A stretch of 64,000 nt of DNA, taken from Euryodendron excelsum. Lineage: Eukaryota; Streptophyta; Magnoliopsida; Ericales; Pentaphylacaceae. This document shows positions 23,085 to 36,018 of the stretch, piece after piece. Each line of letters starts with the position of its first letter. The first letter of the stretch is position 1. The DNA lies in the NCBI GenBank assembly GCA_033060915.1, contig CM065379.1, forward strand, positions 23,253,318 through 23,317,317, read 5' to 3'. Both the position numbers and the translations under genes were made by a program. A model generated the notes under the pieces. That model was not told the DNA's origin. It saw nothing but the letters and a program-made list of their open reading frames with translations, and made no database searches.

Positions 23085-26000
23085 CTAGTTTTAGACCCGT
23101 GCGATACACAAGATTAGAATACCTATTTAGATTCATTGTTTAACAACAATGATTTTAAATAAAAATTGAGCATAATTTCTTTGGTAATATTTTTAAAAAT
23201 TTTATATAATTTAAGTAACCCATATATGCTTATAGTAAATTGAATATTAGTATACTTTAACTGTATTATCTACTTCTGCTTATGTATTTTAAAAATAATA
23301 TAATTTTTTATAAAATATATAAATCACATAAATGTAATCATTTTAAAAAATAAAAATTAATTATTCGCATAAAGAGAGTAATAAAAAAGATGGCTGATTA
23401 GTAGTTACTTTATGTATGATATTTTTAATAGAATAAAAAAATTATCAATTACTCGTATATTTGCAGTCATAACTTAAATAATTGAAATGATTAATTGTAA
23501 ATATCAATAACGTGTTTATTTAGAGCTAAAGAAGAAGATAGTCAAATTAATTTTTCAAATTCGTATTGTAATTAGATGTTCGATTTGTACAGAAGTTATA
23601 TACGTTTGGTTATACAAAGTATTGGAAGTAATGAAAAATAGGAGACTCCACCCTATACAACCAAATGATGCATACTTAACTTGTGTCTTAGTATTTGTTA
23701 AAGTAAAACTAAATAAATGTATTGGAGGTAATAGGTGAGCAAATTAACAAAAATAGTTAATTGAATCTTAGAATTCTTATTGAATGTAAATACAATCTTA
23801 ATTTTTCATAATGCATGTATTTAAAGTAATAGTTGAAAAACTAAGAAAATAGTTAATTGACTTTTACAACTTTTAATAAAAAGGATGCATTTTATTTCAG
23901 CTTGAATTTTGAAAGGTCAAAAGTAGTAATATCTTTTGATAATTACCTACTAATTTACGTAAGAAAGTGAACTTAGATATATTAAAAAAACAACGGATTA
24001 AAAAAGAGCCGTCCACTAGATTTTTTTTTTTTTTTAATTTTAAGGTCTTATTTTGTTGTAACTCATTTAACCATTTATGTAAATTCTGTTGACTCAAAGT
24101 TGGTCTCCATGATAATTTTGATGATAATTAAATCTTGTGTTATTTTACTAATGCATTTACTTAGTGTGCAGATTAATAAAGTTTATAATTTAGACTTAAA
24201 ATTTAACTTTAAGTTTAATATATGTCAAAGTGAATACACAACAAGGTCAGAATCAAACAATGAATTTTAAGAGCTATGCAATGAACCAAACAGAGCATTG
24301 ACACATATTTTTACTTCAAACAAATGTTTTACATTCGAAGAGATTGAAGGTGTTCAAATAAGGTTATCATCAAATATGCATAGACTCAATGAAGTTGTGT
24401 TGCACTCAAAGGGATTGAAGACTTTATCAGAGTATGCTAAAATCAATTGAAGATGACTCGATTGTGAAGAAATTGAAAAAGCTCAAAAGAAGACTTCATC
24501 AAGTGTGCAAAAAATCGATTAAAGATAATGTGATTGAAAGTTGCTTGAGAAGAAGATCCATCTTGATTGCCTGATCTTTACATAAAATTCAAGTAAAGAA
24601 TTCTTCTAAGATATAAGGAATCAATGAAGACAATATGTATGAAGAGATTTCATTAAGCTTACAAAAAGTCTCATTAAGGAAATTCCAAAGAAGAAAGAAG
24701 AATTACTAGCAAGGAGAATAAATTGGTAATGAAAGCAATAGCTCGGAAATGAAAGTAACAGCTCGGCAACAAAAGAAAAAGCTCAGCAATGAAAGAGGAA
24801 GATCGACAGAAGAGCTCAGGATTAATAGAGTGAAGCCCTGACAGTTTGGAAATCAAGAAAAGATGAATATTAAGTGATTGATTCAATCCAAGTTGAATAG
24901 AAATTATCTTTGATGAGTTAAAGAGTTTTGATTGATCATCATACCCTAAAGAAAAAATTCCTTGAAGATCTTATAATATTGCCGAAGATGAAGAGCCGAC
25001 TTATGAAGATAGAAGCAAAAGCTTGAAGACCAAACGATCAATGAGCCGACCCTTAAATATAAAGAATTGACTCATGAGGACTGAAGTAAGATTTCTGGGC
25101 AAAGAGCCGACTTATGAAAATAAAGAATCGCCTCTTGAAGACAGAAGCAAATAACTCGAAGACAGAATGATTAATGAGCTGACTCATGGAGACAATATAC
25201 AACATCTGGAAAATACAGACTATAAGAGTCAACCCTTGGGATATAACGGCTAATTTTTCTAGCGTTATAACGGACTGGACGTGCATTAAATGAATCCCAA
25301 CAACCTCTAACGGATAAAATCAATACAGGGGTTTATATACTAGCTTCCAACTGCATTTATACAAGTAGAGACACAAGAAACAAACATCCACTGACTGATC
25401 AAGCTAAATATTCTGAACATTCTCTTTGTCTTCACTATGTAAGCTTTGATTGTTTTAATCCACTCTTGTTAGAGAGTTTGTACATCATTTGTATATCTTT
25501 ATACACTAGTAAGTGAGAGTTTTGAGAGTTCTCTTGTAGAAGAAAAACTCTTGTAAGTTTGAATGAATCTTAAACAAAATCACTTGGTGGCTGAAGAACT
25601 TGGGAAGAAGTTCTTTTGTAAAGAGTGAGCTGAGCACTTAGTTAATCAGCACCTATTTGTAATTGGAGATTACATAGTGGAGGAAGACTTTAAGGGGATC
25701 TTGGGGTGAGGACGTAGACCACGAATTGTGGTTGAACCTCAGCAACTCTTTGTGTTCTTTCTATTGCTCTGTTTTTTTTTTCTTCTTCCGATTACATTGC
25801 ATTACATATAGATTAATCACTGTTACATTATTTAAATTAATTTTAATTAATCTTAATTGTTTATTAATATTCAAAAAATCTAATTCACCCCCTTCTTGGG
25901 TTGCCTTTTGGGCCAACAAATTGATTGTATATTCATTTAATAATTTGTGTTCAATTGTGTATTTTATCTAAATAAATGAGTATATCAATAATAATTATTC

Positions 26001-26351
26001 TTTAATTTATGCATGTATATGCAGTAATCTATACACTTATATGAATAGTGTATTTTTATAAATATAACATGAACCAAAACAAGTACAATGAATTTATTAA
26101 TGATGTATATGAACCTAAAATACATGTACTAACATAAATATAGACATAAATGTAGAAAAATAATGTACTAATATCTATAAATAAATGAACAAAAAAATGC
26201 AATTAGCCACAAATACCATAAATACATTAAGTAAATAAATGAATTGAATAATAAGTAATTTATTTTTTAAGCAATACTTTAGAGTCACTCAAAATGAGTT
26301 ACTTGTAGCAACCATGGCGAAAGCAATCTCCTTTTCTATATTGTATATAGA
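23085..26351 (-). mobile_element. Helitron-like element 2, interrupted by a solo LTR
   Basis: Minus strand: starts TCTATATACAATATAG with AAAAGGAGA at 26351 and ends GCACGGGTCTAAAACTAG at 23085, both typical of plant Helitrons. Without the 1.8-kb LTR inserted at 24087-25918 it is about 1.4 kb, close to element 1, to which it is homologous end to end in blocks. It abuts element 1 head to tail. It carries no coding sequence. Confidence 0.55.
24087..25918 (+). mobile_element. Solo LTR of a SIRE/Maximus-type Copia element
   Basis: It starts TGTTGACTCAAAG followed by 'attttgatgataat' and ends 'ttcacccccttcttgggttg' then '...ggccaaca', as LTRs of the SIRE/Maximus Copia lineage do. Inside are repeats of 'gagccgac' (24990-25120) and a leader-like region after 'tttatatactag' (25330). 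Flanks are aattc (24082-24086) and aattg (25919-25923), a one-mismatch target duplication. No internal domain is left, so LTR-LTR recombination removed the body. Confidence 0.75.
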
Positions 26352-26954
26352 TATGGATATTATTATAATTTAATTAACTTTCTTTTAAGATTTTTTGAGG
26401 CATTTGAAAATTTGGCAAGTAAGAAAATCCTTTATTTTTAAATTTTACTTATAATAAGCTTTATGAATGTTCTACACTTATCAATGAAAGAAAAAATATA
26501 GTCAATTTTCAAAGGAAAAAACGTTCATTATAATTGAATTTTCTTTTCAAACAAAAAAAAAAAAAGACAAAATTTTACCCCTAGTCCAGCTAATTCATTA
26601 GGTGCATGTCGGATTTAAGTTTGCATGTGAATCACATTAACTCTTTTAGATGATAAAGTTTAACAAAACAACATTCAATACAGTTAAAAAGTTCAAAATA
26701 TTGTACATAATGATTCAGAATAAGCTAATGAGCATTATGATTCAGAATAAACTCAGAACAAAAGTGGCATCCTTGAAATAATATGTTAAACATTCATTGC
26801 TTGCTTGGGAAATTAACCCCGTGCTATACGTGGTTAATTAAAAAAATAAAAGAAAAGTAAAGATTTTGAAGGCATGATTTTTCCTTAATTTATAGTTGAT
26901 TGTTTAATAAAACAAAAACGTAAATAGTAAAAACTTTAGTGTTAAAATATTTAA

Positions 26955-27401
26955 TGTAACACCCTAAACCATTGCATTCTTTTTAGATATTTAATTATGT
27001 GATTAGTGTATTTAATTTTGTGTAGATTGTAGTTTTATATGACTTTAATTAGTTAAATGAGTTAGAATTTCATAGGTGATATACTTAATTAAGAATTTCT
27101 TATAATTATCTATATTGAATTTTATATGCATTAGGCGTAACCAACTAATCTAGTTGATTAGCTTTAACCATAATAACTTATAATTTACCTTTGATGAAAA
27201 TTTGTTAGTGCATGAACCTGCTTTCTTAATTGCATGAGAGAGTGACACTCATTTTAAGGGACTATTTCTCTAACTCTTAGATGGACATGTTTCTCACTAT
27301 GCATGCAAATGATCGAATATATGACCCACCATCATCTATTTTTGTATTGGCTTGCACTCTTCATCTAATACATTGTAGAAAGTAAATATATGTATATGTA
27401 C

Positions 27402-27451
<50 letters not shown>

Positions 27452-28877
27452 GTATGAGAGAAGCTAGAAAATTTAGGAGATAAAGAGGGTTGGGCAAATT
27501 GGAAATAGAAGAAAAAGTGAAGAGAAAATCTACCAAACCTTCGGTCGAAGGTATGAAACATCTTGCAGAGACCCTAAAAATATTATGTGTTTTAATATTA
27601 ATTTTTATAATTATAACTATATATCGTATTGTATAGTGTTGGATGAGTGAGATGGATTATGTGATTTATTCAATTGTTGTATCTATATTATATTTTGCAT
27701 CCATGCGTTCTGAAGTTGTTTTGAGGGATTGTTTATTAGTTGAGCCTTTGAGATCTGTAAGTGTTAGTTGATTTGAATATATCTGGAGAACTTATAGAAG
27801 GGTTTTGTGAGAATTTTGAGTTGTTTGCTCTGAGTAGTGATGTGATGTGATGTGAATATTGAGTATTGGAGATTCAAGGTTGGCGCCTCCTCTTCGGCCC
27901 AGCAAGAATCAAGAATAATATTGAATGAAATTCCAGTGAGTGACACTCCTTGGCACTACCTGTTGGCCACCACCACCAGCTAAATAAGTTAGCTATGTGA
28001 CATGCTTGAGGTCTTACGTCCGAGAGACGTTAAATGGTTAAATGGGTCGGATAAGTCTTTGCCGTGAAACTCTAAGTAGGCCGGTCATATTAAAATCATG
28101 GGGGAGACGTTCCTAGAGTGACTATCGATGATTTGCTCCTATATGTTTATGGTCTTAAAAGATGGGTGAAAGTCCTGCCTCAACACTTATCACTAGTGGA
28201 TACAAGCTCGTACATGTTTACCTAATAAATGGGTAAATAAATTTTGTTACTAAGCCATGAGCACATTAAACCTTCTAGAATTACAGTATAGGGAGATGTC
28301 ACACAATTTCTTTTTATATTATACGCCCGTCACCTTATCTTTGCTTTTTTAATGCTGTCTATAATGATTGATGAATCATGGAATATTTTCATATGCTCCA
28401 AGTGTTACATTATTTACTAGGTAAGTTTTGCTCATAGCGTCATTTAAAATTTTCAAGAAATAAAGATTGGAAACCATACCTATGCTTTTGTTGATTTGGT
28501 TGAAGATGCTTCATATGGATAATTTATGAAGTCAGGCCATGATTTGTTAAGGGATGTCTATTGTGCCTTGTTATAGACTAATGCTATATTTTGCTAAGGA
28601 TGTACTCCATATATAAATAATAGACTATGATATTACTTTCATGTAATACTTAGTTGAGGCAAATTATGTATGTTGTGGATGGCCCAAGATGTAATTGCTT
28701 GATGATGTAAATCATGTTATGGTATGTTCAGTTGAGACTTATTAGACACTTGCTCTAATTCTTTGAAATGCACAATTACTTCTACTTTTACTTTAATATG
28801 TAAAGCTTCCGCTAATCTATTATAAAATGGTTCTGTGTTACCTTGAATTCGCATGGGATGGGTTTGGTATCATGATA
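26955..28877 (+). mobile_element. Solo LTR (1.9 kb) with perfect target duplication
   Basis: It starts TGTAACACCCTAAACC and ends 'gggtttggtatcatgata', where the final CA has become TA. The pentamer tttaa flanks it exactly (26950-26954 and 28878-28882). It is homologous to the LTR at 1-1307. It contains a (TA)n(GA)n microsatellite at 27403-27450. The superfamily is not clear from the LTR alone. Confidence 0.75.
27403..27450. repeat. Compound (TA)n(GA)n microsatellite
   Basis: About ten TA units followed by about fourteen GA units, inside the solo LTR. Confidence 0.9.
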
Positions 28878-29850
28878 TTTAAAAAGTTTTCTTTAAATGG
28901 CATATACAGAGAATATATGAAACTTAAATATACCTATATATGTGAAGCTAATTATCAAGTTCGATTGAATTACCCAACTAATGAATCCAGAGTTAAACTA
29001 AATTAAATTTGTTCTCTAATTGCCACAAGAACCCAATAAAATTACCCAACAAAACTCGCTTGAGTTGGTATGGTTCCTTAACTCAGATCTTAACTTGAAC
29101 CAAGCAAAATGATATTGAGAGTTAAAAGGTTGGATGGCAACCAAAATATTTTTCAAATAAATTAGCTTATCAATGCATGATGGCAGTATTAATCTATTTT
29201 TCTTTTGAAAGGGTATCAAAATACACAGCACGTTGTACCACATTTTGCTAGGCTTTTTTCCCCTTGATTTTTGTCAGTAGCATAATTGATATCACTTTGG
29301 CTGCCAATTGTTTTCACGATCATTGGGTTTGTTATCAAATCCAGGAATGTTTTTGAAAAGCTAGAGTTTCATGTCACTCTAAACAGAAGTGCAGGAGCAG
29401 GGCAGGTTTATCGCCACTTGGTTTTTGGAGAGGAAAAATGTGAGACGGCTGGAATCAAACTGAATGATTTGAGAAAACAAATTGTTTGTGAATGTACTGA
29501 CAGCTTTCGAATTGAATTATTTCATCATATATAGTTAGGATTAAACAGTCTTGTGATAAACGTACATATATTTACATAGAGAGAAAAAGTCTAGTTTAAA
29601 ATATTACAATTAGATAAAGATAAAATGAAAAATTTGATGTTCAAAAGAGTGTTATCCTTATCAATAAAAATTAATGATCATTTTACAAATGTATTTTTTA
29701 CTTAATAAATTAAAAACGTTAGAAAATTTTCGTTTGGTTTGAGTTAGGATAGAATTCTTCGATGACAGATAAACATATAGAAAGAGAAATACAATCAAGT
29801 CTAAATATTTCAATTGGATAAAGATAAAATACAAAATTTGAAAGTGAAAT

Positions 29851-30080
29851 TGTAACGACCTACATTTTCTATACTGATAATGAATAAAATAAGTAGATTA
29901 ATTGATCTTGAATTATACTTTCACATCACGTTGCCAAAAAAAATAAACTCCAATACCTAACAAATAAATATCCACTGGTCAAAATAATTAAGATAACCTA
30001 TACGTCATGTTTGTAAATATATGACTTCAATTATTCCCAATATATATCCTCCAAGTAATGAACTACAATTTTAATAGCTC
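29851..30080 (+). repeat. Diverged repeat pair, copy a
   Basis: 'tgtaacgacc' then 'aaaataa.tagattaa', 'tttcacat.acgttgc.aaa' and 'aataaactcc' recur in the same order at 31168-31400. The start resembles an LTR terminus (TGTAACGACC). Probably two old fragments of one LTR family. Confidence 0.45.
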
Positions 30081-30682
30081 CCAAAGTATGGCTTCTAGAT
30101 TGAAAAAAACATCTCCACACTTGAAAAAAAAAAAAAAAAACAAAATTAACTGCCAAAGTATGTATTTACAATTATGAATATTTCTGCATAGGTTCAAAAT
30201 CATCAATTAATGTGTTCTAAACACTGCAAGTGTGTGTGGACAATATTATATTATATGGACCCTAAGTTGTGATACTCTCTCTCTAATGTACAAAATGTGT
30301 GTGATTTTTGTGTCGTGAGTATGAAGTACTGCTCAATATACTATTGTAGCATCCTCTGCAAGTTTAGAACATACAATGACATGTAAAACATCCTTCTTAG
30401 TTCTGAGTTTGAATCCTAACATTATTTGCTTCCGCTTGCATACAATAGTTTTAGCATAAACAAAGACTAGAAAATTAAGGCCAAACAAGGCTTAAAAATC
30501 TATTAGGTAAATAATCCAAACACCACTAAAAGTACGAATAAAGGAGACAAGCAAAGCCAACTCCACTTCTTGAGTGCTACCACTAATAGACTGTTTTGAA
30601 CTTGGGGATACGAGAAAGGAAAGAGAGAAAGAAGAAAAATTATTTTTCCTTCTGTGTTTGGTTTTGAAAAAATAAAAAATAA

Positions 30683-30713
<31 letters not shown>

Positions 30714-31167
30714 CAGTGTTTTCTCCCTCAAATTTTTTTCTTTTTTCCTTTCCTTTCTCTCAGAGATAGAATCAAATAAGGGGAGAATTTTTTTTTAAAT
30801 TTCTTCTTTTCCTTTCTTTCCCTCCCCCAAGTTTTAAATAGGCTATAACTGGAGACACATTAATACTTAGGCATTGGTATATATGCAACATCTACAAATG
30901 CATACAGGAAAAATTACAACAATATGGATATATTGAGGTTGTAGTACAATAAGCCACCCCTTTTTGTCCTACAAATATTTTGAAATGAATACAAGAATGC
31001 TACACCTAACATATACTAAAGCCGACTCCCCTCTGAAGCTTTTCTACCCTCTCATATTCCTACCCAGTTTGGCTCGAGATAAAATGAGGCTTGAAGTAAA
31101 TTTTAAATTAGAATTTTTATTCTTTTAATATTACTGCAAAATATTTATTTAAAATTTTCTTTCATAA

Positions 31168-31400
31168 ATGTAATGATCCAAATTTCTGTGTAGTTAATAA
31201 AATAAATTAACTAAGTCAAATGACCTCAAATTACAATTTCACAGTACATTGCTAAAGAAATTAAACTCCCAAAAATAAAAATTAAATCTCCACATATCAA
31301 AGGGATCATAATAACCTCAAGAAATATTTTTTCCTGTATTCACACGTGTCTCTAAAGGTACAAAAATAATTTAACTCACAAAATATCTTCTAATAGATAA
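31168..31400 (+). repeat. Diverged repeat pair, copy b
   Basis: Partner of 29851-30080: 'taatgatccaaatttctgtg', 'tttcacagtacattgctaaa', 'ttaaactccc' in matching order. The LTR-like first bases have decayed. Confidence 0.45.
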
Positions 31401-31707
31401 TTAACTACGTTGTGTCTCAAAAGAGCCCAAATACAATTATATAAATAATCCGATCAATTTATTGTCTTCAAAAAAATATTCTCTAAATTTTGCTCTGCAC
31501 CTTATCTGTCTTTACCGAAAAAATAAAATAAAATTCGAAAGTATACAATACTACAAGAGTACAAATGCTCAGTTCATGATATTCGAAATGAAGTTCAACG
31601 AATAAATCAGGTCAACAAATTTGGAAAAAAATATTAAAGAGCCAGTCAAAATTATAAAAAACCCACATTGGTAATAATCATTCCAATATTTTCATCTGAA
31701 GTATATT

Positions 31708-34319
31708 AGCTTCATTATACTTGATTTTGATTCATAAGTTAGGTGGTGATTGAGGTTATTGACACTTATACTTTTTTGAATTTCAAACTTAATATACTTC
31801 GGATATGTTTTTAGGTCATTCTATTCTTCTTGGACACATAATTTCTAGATTTTGTCGCTGGAGCCTTGTATATATCATCCTTGATAGAGCCAAATCATTG
31901 TTGAAATGTTTCCTATAAAAGAGATGTGATCTTGGTGCTAGTAAATAGCTTGAAAAGAAGAGCATGATGTATTTGTGACGTGATGAAAAAAAGAGAAAAG
32001 GAGGAAAAGAAGAAATATGAAAAATCGTGGAAAAAAAAGGGGAAAAGAAAAAAAATGACAAGAAAAAAAAATGAAAAAAATTGATAAGCATTATCATATG
32101 AATTTTGGAGTTGAAAGCATGGTTTTGGTGATCATTGGATGCCTTGAGCATCAATGTTTTGAGTAGTTTATTCTTTCTCTCTCTATATATTTTTCTTCTT
32201 CATACAGACGGTTGTAGTTGATCCGAAGTATACATGAGTTGAAAATTCCTTTGAGTATAAGTATCTTTGTCAATTTCTTGATTATTACTTTGACCGTGGG
32301 TATTCTTTCATGAAGTTATGTCAAATCCTATACACTTATGTTTTGGCTATTTTTGTTATTGGATTGCTCTTATTGCATAATTTATACAATTACTCTTATG
32401 ATGAGCCTTTCATTGAGGGATCCGTGTGTTCATATTTTTGTGAGTGTATACCTTGTGAGAGTTTGCATCAAAGCATGAAGGATGTTTGTGCATGATATTG
32501 ATACACTTGAGTTATACTGCATGGTTAGTGCATTATCATATGCATCTTTCTTGTAACTTTCATCTCCTAACTTTGCATGACCCATGATGGATGTTGAGTT
32601 GAGAATTATCTTGAGTAAGTTTCCATATGCCTTAATTGTTCTTTCTACCATTGATTGTTTGAAATGAATAGATGTTTGTGGATATCATCACTGCAAGTCC
32701 TCACGAGACATCACTCGTCCACTAAAGGTAACCTAGGGGTTTAAAGGCTTGATGCATAAGCTAAATATATTCGTGACTTCTACAAAAGTGAAGATTATGT
32801 TTTTGGTTTTAGTATTGTGCTAGGGACTAGCAAAAACCTAGTTGGAGGGTGTGATTGCGCTTCAAAAGTGCAATTATAAGGCCTTAATTAGTACTTTGTT
32901 AGCATTAGTTTATGATTGTATATGTCTTTTTAGTTATGTTTTGATATTAATTGAGTTTATAATACTTTATGTAGGTTTTGAGCTTAAATGGAATGATTTC
33001 GAATGCAATTTAATCATAAGTTTCAAGAGGTTGCTGTCAAGATACAAGCTACTGAAGCTGTGGTACAAGCTACTGAAGCTGTGGTACAAGCTGCTGAAGT
33101 ACGCAGAGCTAAAATTTTGGAAGCCCATATCTCGCAAATTAGAAAGGCTATTCAAACCCATAATATATGAATTTCATATAACTTTTCGAGACGTACAACT
33201 TTCATGAAGTGACCCAGCCCATCTGAGCACTCGGTAGAATTTGTCCGTACGACTAACGATTGGATAGATAGATTAATTCGTTTTTTAGTTAGAGATAGAT
33301 TAGTAGGTAGCAGAATATGTTTAGGAGTTCTATGTTCTAAAGGAGGAGAAGAATTCTAGATTTTTTCTAGGGTTTGGAAGAAGGAATCATCCAATCCTTT
33401 TGGAGACTACGAATCTTTTCATCATTCAAGGGAGCATCTTAATCTTTAGTTTTTATCTTTAGTTTTCTTTCTTATTCTTATTGTGAATTTTAGATTATAT
33501 TTCTTTAATGGATCGTTTTATTTCTTTAATTATTATTTTCATTCTTGCAATATTTATCAAATTTTTTTAGTAACTAAATTCGTTCTTGTTATGGGTTGAG
33601 AAAGTAACTAGGTTATAGGTAGAAATTCAAGATATTTATTTATTTTTCAAGGTTTCAAGATCTTGGATTAAGATTCATTTTCTTGCTCATGAATATCTTC
33701 AAAAATAATATTCTTGATCATATCTAGCATGTATGTATAGACTGATTTGTAAGCAGGGATACGTATACCTAGAATTTTTAATAAGGATATTGATTACAAT
33801 TGATTATATATTCCCATTAAGAGTACTTTAGAAATCTATTGTTTTTGATTAAGTTTCAAACATACTTTGTAGACAGGTTTATAAACTGGGACAAGTATGA
33901 ATGGGACCTTAGTATAAACACTAGTAAATAACTGAATATCAACTTTAAGAAGGTAATCGAATCTTGTAATTTTTTATTCACAACTATTTTGGGGACCTAC
34001 TTGTAGACCTATTACTAGATCAACCCTGCCAAGACCTTTTTATAATATTTGAATACATCTCTAAAAATTGGTTTAATTTTATTGTCTAATAATTTAGATT
34101 AATCATCTCCAACAATTGATTTTTATTTTCTTTTTTGGAAGCTTTCCTGTGATTTTAATTGACTTTGAGCTCGTTATTATTTTGTTCTGATTGTAGACCT
34201 TGCTAGATTAAGTTTATCTCTTGTGTTCCCTGTGGATTGATCTCGGTCTTACCGAGATATTATTACTGCATCGCAACCGTACACTGACGAGTATAAATTG
34301 CACTATTCAGGAGCGATCA
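31708..34319 (+). repeat. Left LTR of the Athila-type element (5'-truncated)
   Basis: Homology with the right LTR starts abruptly at 'tagcttcattatac', without a TG terminus, and runs to 'gagcgatca' at 34319. Inside, a 21-bp unit ('ggtacaagctactgaagctgt' type) occurs three times at 33046-33100; the right LTR has only two. Purine-rich tract 31981-32090. Candidate TATA 'ctctatatattttt' near 32180. A short frame at 32842-33207 is not conserved intact in the other LTR and is not a gene. Confidence 0.85.
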
Positions 34320-34324
34320 GTTTT

Positions 34325-34342
34325 TGACGTCGTTGCCGGGGA
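34325..34342 (+). promoter_or_regulatory. Primer-binding site (tRNA-Asp type)
   Basis: TGACGTCGTTGCCGGGGA, five bases after the LTR end. It differs at two positions from TGGCGCCGTTGCCGGGGA, the complement of the 3' end of plant tRNA-Asp(GUC), which primes minus-strand DNA synthesis in Athila elements. Both differences are transitions. Confidence 0.88.
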
Positions 34343-34842
34343 CTTACAAAGCAAATAAGCTAAGGTAAGAAAAACAAACAGGGCAAAAAATGAAAATATA
34401 CAAGAACAAAAACAAAGCAAATAAACTCGAGAGGAATTGATTCCTGCAGAAACAGTTTCACCATCAAACTACAACAATGAAGAAATTCAATCGCTCAATT
34501 AGGTAACCTCGTTCCATCCCTACTATCTGTGAGCATATTAGATTTTCTTTATTTTACTAGTTTATTTTAGATAAATTATATATTTTTTAGTAGAGATTTT
34601 GGGTTTGATTGCAAATTGGTGGATATTTTATGTGGAGATTGTTGGTTCGATTGGAAATTTAAATTAAATATTGTTTATCACTACTTCACTGTTGTGGCAA
34701 ATTGGTACATTTATGTGCATTGCATTGCATGTCAGTTTGGCGAAGGGATAGTACACATAGACTTTTGAGAGCAACCCCACCTGTTTATGCCACTTGGTCT
34801 AAAGTTTTTTCTGATACTACACCAATATCTTTAGACTTTGAC

Positions 34843-36018
34843 ATGGCCCACTTACTGGGGGATGATGGGAATATAGATGGGGGTAATAACATGCAACCCC
34901 CACAACCCCAAGTACCTGCACCACCACAGAGAACTATGAGAGATTATCTAAACCCATAAAGACAAACTCCAAACTCTTGCATTATATTACCTCCTGACCA
35001 AAATGCATTCCATCTTAAGTCAGATATCATGCAATTAATCACACATTTTCATGGGATGGATTTTGAAAATCCATATACCCATCTTAAAGTGTTTGAAGAG
35101 GTTTGTAATATGTGCTTTGATAATACCTGCTTCGTTGAGACCATTCGTCTCAAATTGTTTCCATTCTCATTAAAGGATAAATCTAAAATTTGGTTAAATT
35201 TTTTAAGGCTGAGGTCTATTCCATCATGGGATGTCCTTCAGGCCGAGGTCCTAAAAAAGTTCTTTCCTGAGTATCGCACAGAGGCGATTCGTCGTCAAAT
35301 TTCACAGTTCACTCCCTTTGAAAATGAAACATTTTACCATAGCTAGAAGAGATATAAAGAACTTTTGAATTCATGTCCACATCATGGACAAGACCCATGT
35401 AGGTTGGTTAGTACTTTCTTTTCGGTCTTGACTCCCGAACTCAAAAGGTTTATGGAGACAATGTGCAACGGGTCTTTCTATGATAAATCTCTAGAAGAAG
35501 CTTATGACTTCTTTGACTTTCTAGCTGATAATGCGAGAGATTGGGACACTACAGGGACTAAAAATCCTGAGATTAGAAACAACTTAAGGACAGGCATCAT
35601 ATATCCATTAAGGCATTTAGATGAGGATAATTCAAAGATAGCCATATTGACTAAGCAATTAGAGGCCCTAGAAATGAAAAAAATTGCAGCAGTTGAGAGT
35701 GAAACCTAAGTTAATTGTAGTGTGTGCGATAGTAATGAGCATAAGACAGATCTTTGTCCCACAATTCCAGCTTTTAGGGAAGTGTTGCATGGTCAAGTAA
35801 ATGCTATTGCCCCTTATAGTAAACCACCATAGGTTCCACAAGGACAAGGAAACCCATATGCACCTATATATAACCCAGGATGGAGGAACTATCCCAACTT
35901 TAGTTGGAGGAATGATGGTAACTCAGCACCCCAACAATTTCAACACCCACAATAATTTAATGGCCCCCATAATCAATACCAAGCACAAGGTCAACAATTT
36001 TCAACACCAACAACAAAC
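34843..36018 (+). pseudogene. gag: gag remnant of the Athila-type element
   Basis: Gag forms the cytoplasmic virus-like particle of the retrotransposon. The frame starts at MAHLLGDDG (34843); the earlier ATG at 34702 is less typical. TMRDYLNP, then IRLKLFPFSLKDKSKIWL and EAIRRQISQF are the retrotransposon-gag core. CPHHG and FMETMCNGSF follow. A zinc knuckle Cx2Cx4Hx4C sits at 35716-35757 (CSVCDSNEHKTDLC), intact. Five in-frame stops (near 34957, 35344, 35707, 35830, 35953) break the protein; there is no frameshift. Gag and pol share one frame, as in Athila. Confidence 0.85.

Larger units (their letters stand above)
28883..31707. other. Intergenic, AT-rich, no gene recognised
   Basis: An 82-codon frame at 29286-29534 (plus) has mixed composition but no recognised motif, and is too short to support as a gene. 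A (GA)n run lies at 30688-30713 and a T-rich/A-rich stretch at 30120-30140. Two related repeat blocks are listed separately. Confidence 0.5.

Noticed and set aside
29286..29534. 82-codon frame with mixed composition
   Set aside because: No recognised motif, no promoter or splice context, single short frame in AT-rich DNA.
32842..33207. 121-codon frame in the left LTR
   Set aside because: The right LTR copy is shortened by a stop and lacks one 21-bp unit; it is an LTR sequence, not a conserved protein.
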